Shown here in pieces: positions 8,928-16,796 of a stretch of DNA of 64,000 nt. Positions within the stretch are counted from its first letter, which is position 1, and the number at the start of each line of letters is the position of its first letter. The translations under genes and the position numbers were made by a program. Where the stretch lies: positions 2,418,001-2,482,000 of the forward strand of contig NZ_CP011452.2 of assembly GCF_001008165.2 (NCBI RefSeq), in the 5' to 3' direction. The stretch comes from Croceibacterium atlanticum. Its GTDB lineage: Bacteria > Pseudomonadota > Alphaproteobacteria > Sphingomonadales > Sphingomonadaceae. A model generated the notes under the pieces. The model was not told the origin of the DNA, did no database searches, and saw only the letters and a list, made by a program, of their open reading frames with translations.

Positions 8928-9845
8928 ATGTTTGGCGCATTTATTGAAGGCGGTATTGAAAATGACGGCGTAATTGCCGCCTTTCCGCGATTCGAGGATC
9001 ACGAACCCTGCGTGAAGGAACCCGATCCCGGACAGGGGGAACGGCGCAAGTTCCGCACGATCTGGATCAGCGACATCCATCTCGGCACACGGGGCTGCAA
9101 TGCGGAGATGCTGATCGATTTCCTCGACAGCGTGGACAGCGATACGATGTATCTGGTCGGCGATATCATCGATGGCTGGCGCCTGAAGAAGAAGTTCTAT
9201 TGGCCCGATAGCCATAACGACATCGTCTGGCGCATATTGAAACGGGCGAAGCGGGGGACGCGCATCGTCTATATTCCCGGCAATCATGACGAGATGTTCC
9301 GCCAGTTCACCGGCCTGCATTTCGGCGGTGTCGAAATCCGCCGGGCCGCCTTTCACGAAACTGCAGACGGGCGCCGCCTGATGGTCATCCATGGGGACGA
9401 ATTCGACGCCGTCATGCTGGCCCATCGCTGGCTCGCCTTCGTGGGGGACGCGCTTTACACGATGACGATGCGGCTCAACCATTCGGTCAATGTGGTCCGC
9501 CGCAGGTTGGGCCTGCCCTATTGGTCACTGTCCAGGATGGCCAAGCACAAGGTCAAGAACGCGGTGGAATTCATTTCCCGTTACGAGGAAGTGGTTGCCC
9601 GCGCGGCGGCCCAGCGCGGGGTGGATGGCGTTGTCTGCGGCCATATCCACACGGCGGAATTCCGCGATTTCGACGGGATCGAATATTGGAACGATGGCGA
9701 TTGGGTGGAAGGTTGCAACGCCCTTGTCGAACATGCGGACGGCACGATGGAAATACTCCACTGGGCCGATGAGATTGCCAGGCGTGACAATCAACCGCAG
9801 CCGACCGGAATCTCCGCCGAAGCCGGGATAGCGGCCGCAGCCTGA
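8928..9845 (+). CDS. plcP: PlcP-type phosphoesterase (phospholipase C, lipid remodelling); LpxH-like fold
   Basis: A 305-residue calcineurin-like metallophosphoesterase with all metal motifs: SDIHLG, VGDIIDGW, PGNHDE, IHGDEFD and GHIHT. General annotation pipelines call this family UDP-2,3-diacylglucosamine diphosphatase. The blocks YWPDSHNDIVW and GLPYWSLSRMAKHKVKNAV resemble what I recall of rhizobial PlcP, which strips phospholipid head groups to diacylglycerol under phosphate starvation. The adjacent glycosyltransferase and the upstream Pho-box-like repeats support that reading. An LpxH-type lipid A role is the alternative. ATG 8928 is used; GTG 8922 is also in frame and no strong ribosome site decides. 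The first 40 residues precede the enzyme core. Confidence 0.78.
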   Translation: MFGAFIEGGIENDGVIAAFPRFEDHEPCVKEPDPGQGERRKFRTIWISDIHLGTRGCNAEMLIDFLDSVDSDTMYLVGDIIDGWRLKKKFYWPDSHNDIVWRILKRAKRGTRIVYIPGNHDEMFRQFTGLHFGGVEIRRAAFHETADGRRLMVIHGDEFDAVMLAHRWLAFVGDALYTMTMRLNHSVNVVRRRLGLPYWSLSRMAKHKVKNAVEFISRYEEVVARAAAQRGVDGVVCGHIHTAEFRDFDGIEYWNDGDWVEGCNALVEHADGTMEILHWADEIARRDNQPQPTGISAEAGIAAAA

Positions 9846-9867
9846 GCTGTGGTGCGCAGGTAATGCC

Positions 9868-10917
9868 ATGAAGATAGCTATCGTCACCGATGCATGGGCG
9901 CCGCAAGTCAATGGCGTGGTGCGCACGCTTGGCGAAGTTACGGCCGAATTGCGGCGTCGCGGGCATGAATTGCTGGTGATTTCACCGGAACTCTACCGCT
10001 CCGTCCCGTGCCCGACCTATCCGGAAATTCGCCTTGCGCTGGCGGGGCGCCATTCGGTCGGGGCGCGGATAGATGCGTTTGCGCCGCGTGCCGTCCATAT
10101 CGCCACGGAAGGGCCGCTGGGTCTGGCCGCGCGGCGCCATTGCCTTTCATCGGGGCTTGGCTTCACCACGGCCTATCACACGCAATTCCCGCAATATCTT
10201 GCCCGGAGGACGGGAATGCCGGCCAGCCTGTTCTGGCCTTATATCCGCTGGTTTCACGGCCCCTCTGCGGGGATCATGGTCGCGACCGAGACAGTGAGGC
10301 GGGAATTGCGGCGCCAGCGCCTGTCCCATTTGCGCCATTGGTCGCGCGGGGTGGACCTCGCCTGTTTCAGTCCGGACATTGCCCCGCCGGACATGTTCTT
10401 CAATCTTCCGCGTCCGATCCAGCTTTATGTCGGCCGGGTAGCCCCGGAAAAGAACATAGAAGCCTTCCTCTCCAACACTCATCGCGGTTCCAGGGTCGTT
10501 GTCGGGGACGGTCCGGATCTTGCGCGGCTGAAGGCGGAATTTCCCGATGCGCATTTCCTCGGTCGGCAAAGCGGGCGGGCCTTGGCAGCCTGCTATGCCG
10601 GGGCCGATATATTCGTGTTTCCCAGCATGACCGACACGTTCGGCCTGGTCATGATCGAAGCGCTGGCCTGCGGCACGCCTGTCGCCGCCTATCCCGTCCC
10701 GGGCCCGCTCGACGTGTTGAACGCCAGATCGGGCGCCATGGCGGCACGGCTGGAAGATGCGATTGCCCGCGCCCTGACCCTGAAGCGCGAAGACTGCCTG
10801 GCCCATGGTCGCAGCTTCAGCTGGCAGGCCAGTGTGGACCAGTTCCTTGCCGCGCTGGAACCCGGAGAAACGGGTGGTGTGGCTCATTCTCATGGGCCGG
10901 TGGCCGGCATCGCCTGA
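9868..10917 (+). CDS. agt: GT4-family glycosyltransferase, probably Agt (diacylglycerol glycosyltransferase)
   Basis: A 349-residue GT-B fold enzyme. The N-domain begins IVTDAWAPQVNGVVRT, the acceptor-side signature of this group, followed by CPTYPEIRL. The nucleotide-sugar C-domain has YVGRVAPEKN at about residue 190 and the GT4 block FGLVMIEALACGTPV at about 265. There is no membrane anchor, so it is peripheral and cytoplasmic. It starts 22 bp after the phosphoesterase and is surely cotranscribed. PlcP-Agt pairs are known in alphaproteobacteria to convert phospholipid into mono- or glucuronosyl-diacylglycerol. The sugar specificity is not visible here, and pipelines would call it alpha-mannosyltransferase. 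Confidence 0.75.
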   Translation: MKIAIVTDAWAPQVNGVVRTLGEVTAELRRRGHELLVISPELYRSVPCPTYPEIRLALAGRHSVGARIDAFAPRAVHIATEGPLGLAARRHCLSSGLGFTTAYHTQFPQYLARRTGMPASLFWPYIRWFHGPSAGIMVATETVRRELRRQRLSHLRHWSRGVDLACFSPDIAPPDMFFNLPRPIQLYVGRVAPEKNIEAFLSNTHRGSRVVVGDGPDLARLKAEFPDAHFLGRQSGRALAACYAGADIFVFPSMTDTFGLVMIEALACGTPVAAYPVPGPLDVLNARSGAMAARLEDAIARALTLKREDCLAHGRSFSWQASVDQFLAALEPGETGGVAHSHGPVAGIA

Positions 10918-10947
10918 AAGCTTAATAATTGCCCTGACGGACTAAGC

Positions 10948-10976
10948 TTGCCGTTTATCCACGAAAGCCTTACATT
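10948..10976 (+). promoter_or_regulatory. Putative trcR promoter with a DnaA-box-like spacer
   Basis: TTGCCG (10948-10953), a 17-bp spacer, then TACATT (10971-10976) resembles a sigma-70 promoter pointing toward trcR. Inside the spacer, TTATCCACG (10955-10963) matches the DnaA box TTATNCACA at eight of nine positions. Both assignments are motif readings only. Confidence 0.35.
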
Positions 10977-10987
10977 GGGCCCTGCAT

Positions 10988-11021
10988 GGCCGCTCCGAAA
11001 GGGGCGGCCCTTCTATTTTTT
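10988..11021 (+). terminator. Terminator-like hairpin just before trcR
   Basis: GGCCGCTCC (10988-10996), loop GAAA, GGGGCGGCC (11001-11009, one G-T pair), then CTTCTATTTTTT. The stem is 9 bp and the T-rich tail ends 15 bp before the trcR GTG. It may end the plcP-agt transcript. Because the putative trcR promoter lies just upstream, it would also sit at the very 5' end of the trcR message and could act as an attenuator. Confidence 0.6.
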
Positions 11022-11035
11022 GCCGGAGAGATATC

Positions 11036-11746
11036 GTGGCCCAGCCCACTCCCCTGATGCCGCATGCGACCGCTTCCTGGCTGGTTGACAATACTGCGCT
11101 CAGCTTCGACCAGATTGCCGAATTCTGCGGCCTGCATATCCTCGAAGTGCAGGCAATGGCGGATGATCTCGCCAGTTCCAAATATACGGGGCGCGATCCC
11201 GTCCATTCGGGCGAGTTGACGCATGACGAGATCGAAAAAGGGCAGGCCGATCCGAATTATCGCCTGAAGATGCACCGGGCTCCGGTCGATGTCAGCCGCA
11301 CCAAGGGGCCGCGCTATACGCCTGTGTCCAAGCGGCAGGACAAGCCCGATGGCATTGCCTGGATCATTCGCAACCACCCGGAAATCTCCGATGCGCAGAT
11401 CGGCAAGCTGATCGGCACGACGCGCAACACGATCAACGCCATTCGCGACCGGTCGCATTGGAACATCCAGAACATTCAGGCCAAGGATCCGGTGACTCTC
11501 GGCCTGTGTTCGCAGCGCGAGCTGGACGCGGCGGTGGCCAAGGCTGCCAAGCGTGCCGGGCCGAGCGAAGAGGGTGAAGAACAGGCCGTGCCCGATCAGC
11601 GCGATGAAAAGGAAAAGCTGATCGAGGAACTGCGTGCTGAACGCGAAGCGGCGGCCAAGGCTGCAGTCGAAGCCGCGCAGGAAGCCGAAGCCGAAGCATG
11701 GCTGGAAGCGAAGCGCGCCGCCGAAGCGGGCGAATCGAACGGCTGA
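11036..11746 (+). CDS. trcR: Cell cycle transcriptional regulator TrcR (DUF1013)
   Basis: A 236-residue protein of the DUF1013 family, found almost only in Alphaproteobacteria and annotated as a cell-cycle transcriptional regulator. Diagnostic stretches are ATASWLVDNTALSFDQIAEFCGL at the N-terminus (a helix-turn-helix-like segment) and a second one near residues 120-140 (DAQIGKLIGTTRNTINAIR). The last 50 residues are Ala/Glu-rich and likely form one long helix. GTG 11036 is the start, with GGAGAG 6 bases upstream. The gene has a strong terminator after it and a putative promoter plus hairpin before it, so it is probably monocistronic. Confidence 0.92.
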   Translation: MAQPTPLMPHATASWLVDNTALSFDQIAEFCGLHILEVQAMADDLASSKYTGRDPVHSGELTHDEIEKGQADPNYRLKMHRAPVDVSRTKGPRYTPVSKRQDKPDGIAWIIRNHPEISDAQIGKLIGTTRNTINAIRDRSHWNIQNIQAKDPVTLGLCSQRELDAAVAKAAKRAGPSEEGEEQAVPDQRDEKEKLIEELRAEREAAAKAAVEAAQEAEAEAWLEAKRAAEAGESNG

Positions 11747-11764
11747 ACCGCACCTTGCGGAAAG

Positions 11765-11801
11765 AAAAAGGGCCGGCCCCGTGTGGGGTCCGGCCCTTTT
11801 T
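11765..11801. terminator. Bidirectional terminator between trcR and bactofilin
   Basis: AAAAAGGGCCGGCCCC (11765-11780), loop GTGT, GGGGTCCGGCCCTTTTT (11785-11801), with one bulged T. The A-run and T-run on either side make it serve both convergent genes. Confidence 0.9.
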
Positions 11802-11822
11802 CGTGCCTGATTTGTGCAGGGC

Positions 11823-12278
11823 CTATCCCGCGAGCGACAGATGCGGTTCGTCGCCTTCGTCCTTGCTGTTCTTTTCCGCCTTCGGGCCCGGGGCCTGTAC
11901 CGTTTCACTGGCATCCGGGGCGAACCGGCCGGCCACGCTGGCACCCTGTTCGATGGTCAGCGTTTCGTAATGGACATCGCCTTCGATCCGCGCGCTTTTC
12001 AGCACGATCAATTCGCGGGCGGTAATCGTGCCCTGAACCGTGCCCGCCAGGCGGGCGCTTTCTGCCGTAATTGCGCCTTCGACCAGGCTGGTATCGCCCT
12101 GGACGAGTGAGGCGCAGGAAATATCGCCCCGAACCGTCCCGTCGATATGCAGATCGGCCCGGGCTTCGACATCGCCCTTGATGACGACGTCGGCGCCGAT
12201 CACCGAGAAGGTCGATCCATTACTCACTGGCGCTGCCGTCGGTTTCTTCGTTGATGGCCCGGGCTTCTTCGAGAACAT
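11823..12278 (-). CDS. Bactofilin (polymer-forming cytoskeletal protein)
   Basis: A 151-residue bactofilin. The N-terminus MFSKKPGPSTKK resembles the short membrane-targeting sequence of this family. Residues 22-120 are the beta-helical core, with the regular turns VIKGDVEARADLHIDGTVRG, LVEGAITAES and ARIEGDVHYETL. The C-terminal tail is charged and disordered. Bactofilins polymerise without nucleotide and recruit cell-wall enzymes. Its first 59 bases overlap the end of the M23 peptidase gene in another frame. A GTG at about 12226 would avoid most of the overlap but would remove the targeting sequence, so ATG 12278 is preferred. Confidence 0.92.
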   Translation of the reverse strand: MFSKKPGPSTKKPTAAPVSNGSTFSVIGADVVIKGDVEARADLHIDGTVRGDISCASLVQGDTSLVEGAITAESARLAGTVQGTITARELIVLKSARIEGDVHYETLTIEQGASVAGRFAPDASETVQAPGPKAEKNSKDEGDEPHLSLAG

Positions 12279-13377
12279 GAGGGGCAGTCTCCAGGAAGGG
12301 ACGCGGATTCACCGCGCGTCCATTGATGCGCACTTCGAAATGCAGGTGCGGTCCGGTGGAACGGCCGGTGCTGCCGATTGCGCCGATAATATCTCCCGGC
12401 GCGACTTTCTGGCCCACCTTGGCCTTCCACCGCGACATATGGGCGTAACGCGTCATCAGCCCGTTGCCGTGGCTGATTTCCACCACCTTGCCATAGCCGG
12501 AACGCCGGCCGACAAAGCTGACCTTGCCCTGGGCGGCGGCATGGATCGGCGCGCCATAACCCCCGCCGAAATCGAGGCCGGAATGCATGGCAGCAGCGCC
12601 GGTGAAGGGATCGCGGCGATAGCCGAAGCCCGATGAAATGGCGTTATGATCTGCCGGCATGACCTGCGGAATGCTGCTGAGGCTCTGTTCAAGCGCATTC
12701 ATCCGCTCAAGACTGGCGCCGAGCCGGGCAAACCGCGGATCGAGCGAGCCGTCATGTGCGGTGGAGAGCTTGACCAGCGGGCCACCCAGTCCGCGCCGGG
12801 TAGCAGTGATACTTGCCGGGTTGAGCCCCAGCTTGCGCATGGCCTCTTCCGCCTTTTCGGCCCGGCGATCGGCATAGCGGGTCAGTTTTTCGACAAAGGC
12901 GATCTGCCGCGCTTCCAGTTTCGCGAGGCCTGCCGCTTCGGGGATGGCGGCACTGACCTTCTCGATCGTGCGGGCGGTTTCATCCGTGCTGTCGGACACT
13001 GTTTCATCCGGGCGGACATCGTCCGGCAGCATGGGCAGCACGCTTTCGATGAAATCCTGCCTGCGGGCGAGATCTTCCGTCGCTTCTTCCAGATTGTCGC
13101 GATAGGCATTCACCCGGCTTTCCGCCGTTGCCACTTTCACTTCCCGGTCCAGCAAGCTGGCGCGTTCCGCGCTGGCGCGCCACTGGCTGATCGCCATCAC
13201 GCCCATTGATATCGCCCAGCCGAGCAGCAGCAGGGCAACCAGCCCGGCCACGGTCATCTGCAGGCGCGATGTTATCTTTATGAAGCGGACGTGGCCCTGC
13301 GAACGCATGAAAAATTCGCGCTCCGGGAACCAGCCCTGTAGGCGGTCCCGAAATCCGCCAGCAGTTTGTGTATCCAA
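12220..13377 (-). CDS. M23 (LytM-type) peptidoglycan endopeptidase with N-terminal membrane anchor
   Basis: A 385-residue bitopic protein: a short cytoplasmic segment with FPEREFFMRSQG, one membrane helix at about 42-65, a coiled-coil region (75-200), and a LytM domain (about 255-365) with a complete zinc site: HSGLDFG (H, D), then YAH and HLHFEV. It probably cleaves peptide cross-links in the cell wall. The bactofilin gene overlaps its 3' end, and such hydrolase/bactofilin pairs are known to work together in cell-shape control. The start is uncertain: TTG 13377 keeps the FPERE segment that I recall from relatives, while ATG 13308 would still keep the helix. Confidence 0.88.
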   Translation of the reverse strand: MDTQTAGGFRDRLQGWFPEREFFMRSQGHVRFIKITSRLQMTVAGLVALLLLGWAISMGVMAISQWRASAERASLLDREVKVATAESRVNAYRDNLEEATEDLARRQDFIESVLPMLPDDVRPDETVSDSTDETARTIEKVSAAIPEAAGLAKLEARQIAFVEKLTRYADRRAEKAEEAMRKLGLNPASITATRRGLGGPLVKLSTAHDGSLDPRFARLGASLERMNALEQSLSSIPQVMPADHNAISSGFGYRRDPFTGAAAMHSGLDFGGGYGAPIHAAAQGKVSFVGRRSGYGKVVEISHGNGLMTRYAHMSRWKAKVGQKVAPGDIIGAIGSTGRSTGPHLHFEVRINGRAVNPRPFLETAPHVLEEARAINEETDGSASE

Positions 13378-13448
13378 AACGACCCCGTAGTCCCGCGTAA
13401 TTTGATACCGACCCTCCTCCTCCGTAGGTCACGGATTTGCCGGGGGTC

Positions 13449-13588
13449 GAATCCGGGTTCCCTGGTTTGGGGCGAGTCGAGGGGGAATCGCGATGAATCG
13501 TTCGTGAGCGGGATCAGGGCGTAATCGACATACGGAAATAGTCGAAAATCCGGCATTTATAGCGTTAACGAATCGCCTTCCCGGATTC
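13449..13588. promoter_or_regulatory. Cluster of six GANTC sites between the M23 gene and proA
   Basis: GANTC occurs at 13449, 13474, 13485, 13495, 13570 and 13584. GANTC is the methylation target of CcrM in Alphaproteobacteria. The stretch 13378-13627 holds no gene and must contain the promoters of the divergent M23 gene and proA. Confidence 0.6.
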
Positions 13589-13627
13589 CTTCTGACAAGC
13601 GGGCCGGGCGATGGTAAGGGCGTTTGC

Positions 13628-14902
13628 ATGTCTACACAGATGCAACCCCATACCGACTATGACGCCCTCATTTCCGACCTGGCCCGCGCCGGCCGTTCGG
13701 CTCAGCGCCAGCTGGCGCAGATGCCGTCCGAAACCAAGGCGGAGGCGCTGCGCGCCGCCGCTGCGGCGCTGAGATCCGCTTCGGCGAAGGTCCTGGCCGA
13801 AAACGAGAAGGACGTGACCGCCGGCGAAGCCAATGGCCTCAGCGGCGCCATGCTTGACCGGCTCAAGCTCGACGAAGGCCGGCTTGACGCCATCGCCCAG
13901 GCGATTGAGGCTGTGGCGTCCCTGCCCGATCCGGTGGGTGACGTCATCAGCAGCAGCACCGCGCCGAGCGGGCTCGAACTGTCGCGCGTGCGGATTCCCA
14001 TCGGCCTGATCGGCATCATCTATGAAAGCCGCCCGAATGTGACGGCGGATGCCGCATCCCTGTGCCTGCGCAGCGGCAATGCCGTGCTGCTGCGCGGTGG
14101 CAGCGAAGCGGTTCATTCCAATCGCGCGATTCATGCGGCGATGGTGCAGGGGCTGACCTCTGTCGGCGTGCCCGAAGCCGCCGTGCAACTGATGCCGACG
14201 CAGGATCGGGCAGCCGTGGGCGCCATGCTGCGCGCGCAGGGCCTGATCGACATGATCGTGCCGCGCGGCGGGAAGGGCCTGGTGGAGCGGGTGCAGAATG
14301 ATGCCCGCGTGCCTGTGCTCGCCCATCTGGACGGCATCTGCCACACCTACATCCATTCTTCCGCCGATCCGGAAATGGCGCGGGAAATCGCCGTCAATGC
14401 CAAGATGCGCCGCACCGGCATTTGCGGGTCGATGGAAACGCTGTTGCTCGATTCCGAATTTCCGGCCAGCGCAGAAGTCGTTTCGGCACTGCTCGACAAG
14501 GGCTGTGAATTGCGCGGCGATGCGCGGGCGCAGGCCCTAGATCCGCGGATCAAGCGCGCGAGCGACAATGACTGGGATACCGAATATCTCGACGCGATCG
14601 CGTCCGTTGCCGTGGTTGACGGGCTCGACGCCGCGCTGGAACATATCGCGCTCCATTCTTCCGGCCACACGGATGCGATCGTCGCGACTGATGAAAAGGC
14701 GGCGGAACGGTTCCTTGCCGAAGTCGACAGCGCGATCGTGATGGTCAACGCTTCCAGCCAGTTCGCTGACGGTGGAGAGTTCGGCCTCGGTGCGGAAATC
14801 GGTATCGCAACGGGCCGCCTTCATGCGCGCGGCCCGGTCGCGCTGGAAGGTCTCACGACTTATAAATGGCAAGTGCGCGGGACGGGCCAGACCCGCCCCT
14901 GA
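13628..14902 (+). CDS. proA: Glutamate-5-semialdehyde dehydrogenase (gamma-glutamyl phosphate reductase)
   Basis: A 424-residue member of the aldehyde dehydrogenase superfamily that reduces gamma-glutamyl phosphate with NADPH in proline synthesis. Family signatures are IPIGLIGIIYESRPNVTADA, LRGGSEA, the catalytic-cysteine block RRTGICGSMETLL and GEFGLGAEIGIATGRLHARGPV. Length is typical. No proB lies beside it; in relatives it is often elsewhere or with obgE. The following gap ends in an inverted repeat. Confidence 0.96.
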   Translation: MSTQMQPHTDYDALISDLARAGRSAQRQLAQMPSETKAEALRAAAAALRSASAKVLAENEKDVTAGEANGLSGAMLDRLKLDEGRLDAIAQAIEAVASLPDPVGDVISSSTAPSGLELSRVRIPIGLIGIIYESRPNVTADAASLCLRSGNAVLLRGGSEAVHSNRAIHAAMVQGLTSVGVPEAAVQLMPTQDRAAVGAMLRAQGLIDMIVPRGGKGLVERVQNDARVPVLAHLDGICHTYIHSSADPEMAREIAVNAKMRRTGICGSMETLLLDSEFPASAEVVSALLDKGCELRGDARAQALDPRIKRASDNDWDTEYLDAIASVAVVDGLDAALEHIALHSSGHTDAIVATDEKAAERFLAEVDSAIVMVNASSQFADGGEFGLGAEIGIATGRLHARGPVALEGLTTYKWQVRGTGQTRP

Positions 14903-14911
14903 CGTCGTGAC

Positions 14912-14946
14912 GTCGGAGGCGCGCGGCACGGGTCGCCGCCTCCGAC
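14912..14946. terminator. Inverted repeat after proA
   Basis: GTCGGAGGCG (14912-14921) and CGCCTCCGAC (14937-14946) are a perfect 10-bp inverted repeat around a 15-base loop, 10 bp after the proA stop. No T-run follows, so it may be only a transcript-end hairpin. Confidence 0.35.
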
Positions 14947-14967
14947 ATCGCCGAGTGGGGACAGGAT

Positions 14968-16020
14968 ATGCGCTATAACCAGTTCGGCCATACCGGCCTG
15001 ATCGTTTCGGAACTGTGCCTGGGCGCAATGACCTTCGGCACCAATCCCGGGCGATTCGGGCAGATCCACGGCCTCGATCAGGATGGTGCCACCGCGCTGG
15101 TGAAACAGGCGCTGGATGGCGGGATCAATTTCATCGACACGGCCAATGTCTATACGACCGGCCAGTCGGAGGAATTTGTCGGCGGCGCATTGAAGGCGCT
15201 GGGCGTCAGACGGTCTGAAGTGGTGATCGCCACCAAGGGCATGGGATCGATGGGCGATGGACCCAACGATGCCGGCACCGGGCGCAAGCATTTGCTGGAC
15301 CAGATTGACGCCAGCCTTGAACGGCTTGGCCTCGACCATGTCGATCTCTACCAGATTCATGGCTGGGATCCGATCACGCCGATGGAAGAAGCGCTGGAAG
15401 CGTTGAACGATATCGTCCGTTCGGGCCGGGCGCGCTATGTCGGCGTTTCCAACTGGGCGGCATGGCAAATCACCAAGGCGCTGGGCATTTCCGAACGGCG
15501 CGGCTTCGCCAAATTCGCTTCGCTGCAGGCATATTACACGGTGGCCGGGCGCGATCTGGAACGTGAACTGGTGCCCATGCTGCTCAGTGAAGGGCTGGGG
15601 CTCATGGTCTGGTCCCCGCTGGCGGGCGGATTGTTGAGCGGGAAATATCGCTTCACCGGTGATGGGGCGGAGGGTGAAGGCCGCCGTTCCGGCTTCGATT
15701 TCCCGCCTGTCGATTTGCAGCGCGCCGGCCCGCTGGTGGAGGCGATGCGCGGCATGGCGGAAAAACGAGGCGTGTCGGTGGCGCAGATCGCGCTCGCCTG
15801 GCTGCTGTATCAGCCCGTGGTTTCCAGTGTAATCGTGGGGGCGAAACGGCCGGATCAGCTGGCCGACAATCTCGCTTCCGTCGAAGTGGAGCTGCAGGCT
15901 GCGGAGCTGGAGGAACTTGACCGGCTGAGCGCGCTGCCGCGCGAATATCCGGGATGGATGTTCGAAACGCAGGGGCGCTATGTCTCTGGCCGCGTGTCAC
16001 CGCGCCGCGTGCCCGGGTGA
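14968..16020 (+). CDS. Aldo/keto reductase
   Basis: A 350-residue NADPH-dependent (alpha/beta)8-barrel oxidoreductase. It starts MRYNQFGHTGLIVSELCLGAMTFG, has the catalytic Asp-Tyr pair in DTANVYTTGQSEE, the Lys in VIATKG, and DLYQIHGWD with the active-site His, and ends with the cofactor-binding SVIVGAKRPDQL. The substrate cannot be read from sequence. It overlaps the start of nadD by four bases (GTGA), so it is cotranscribed with the nadD-rsfS-rlmH block. Confidence 0.92.
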   Translation: MRYNQFGHTGLIVSELCLGAMTFGTNPGRFGQIHGLDQDGATALVKQALDGGINFIDTANVYTTGQSEEFVGGALKALGVRRSEVVIATKGMGSMGDGPNDAGTGRKHLLDQIDASLERLGLDHVDLYQIHGWDPITPMEEALEALNDIVRSGRARYVGVSNWAAWQITKALGISERRGFAKFASLQAYYTVAGRDLERELVPMLLSEGLGLMVWSPLAGGLLSGKYRFTGDGAEGEGRRSGFDFPPVDLQRAGPLVEAMRGMAEKRGVSVAQIALAWLLYQPVVSSVIVGAKRPDQLADNLASVEVELQAAELEELDRLSALPREYPGWMFETQGRYVSGRVSPRRVPG

Positions 16021-16733
16021 TAAGTGACCGGGTGGCAGGCGAAGCGACAGGGGTGAGCCGCAATTATCCCGTTACCGGCCTGCTGGGCGGCAGTTTCAAC
16101 CCCGCCCATCAGGCGCATCGGCGCATATCGCTGTTCGCCGCATCGGCACTGTCGCTGGACGAGGTCTGGTGGCTGGTTTCGCCCGGGAATCCCCTGAAGC
16201 CCAAAGCCGGCATGGCGTCACTTGCGGCCCGGTTCCGGTCCGCGCAGGCCATGGCGCGGCGTGCGCCGATCAAGGTAACGGCGATCGAACGGCAATTGGG
16301 CACGCGCTACACGGTGGATACGCTGCGCGCGATCAAGGCGCGCTATCCCCGCCGCCGTTTCGTATGGCTGATGGGGGCGGATAATCTGGCGCAATTCCAT
16401 TTGTGGAAGGACTGGAGGCAGATAGCCCGGGAAATGCCGATTGCGGTTATAGCCCGCCCCGGCTATGATGACGCTGCCCTCGCGAGCCCCGCGATGGCCT
16501 GGCTGCGGCGTTACCGGTTGTCCGCTGCCGGATTGCAAAACCGGGGTGAATGGAGCGCACCTGCGCTGATTGAACTGCGTTTCGATCCCGATCCGCGTTC
16601 GGCAACAGCAATTCGCCGGGCGGATCCCGACTGGGCCAGCCACTTTACAGGGCCTCCGCCCAGAGACGGGGTTACGCATTCCATTGTTCGCGATCCTGCC
16701 ATTCATGGCCTGGCAAGGGGTTCTGGCGCATGA
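16017..16733 (+). CDS. nadD: Nicotinate-nucleotide adenylyltransferase
   Basis: A 238-residue enzyme transferring AMP to nicotinate mononucleotide in NAD synthesis. The nucleotidyltransferase motif GGSFNPAHQAH sits near the N-terminus, with RYTVDTLRAIK, WLMGADNLAQFHLWKDW and the ISTxIR-equivalent SATAIRR further on. The usual Asp of GSFDP is Asn here, as in many alphaproteobacterial NadDs. GTG 16017 overlapping the previous stop is used. GTG 16053 (after AGGGG) is a good alternative and would shorten the protein by 12 residues. Confidence 0.88.
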   Translation: MISDRVAGEATGVSRNYPVTGLLGGSFNPAHQAHRRISLFAASALSLDEVWWLVSPGNPLKPKAGMASLAARFRSAQAMARRAPIKVTAIERQLGTRYTVDTLRAIKARYPRRRFVWLMGADNLAQFHLWKDWRQIAREMPIAVIARPGYDDAALASPAMAWLRRYRLSAAGLQNRGEWSAPALIELRFDPDPRSATAIRRADPDWASHFTGPPPRDGVTHSIVRDPAIHGLARGSGA

Positions 16734-16796
16734 AGCGCCTTCTTCCCTCGTCAGAATGGCCGGCCATTCCCCCAATCAGGAGCATGACAAGCTGCG

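Noticed and set aside
13436-13466. A tRNA T-arm-like stretch (GGTCGAATCCGGGTTCC) upstream of the M23 gene.
   Set aside because: I could not build an anticodon arm or acceptor stem on either strand; the stem pairs needed for a T-arm do not match.
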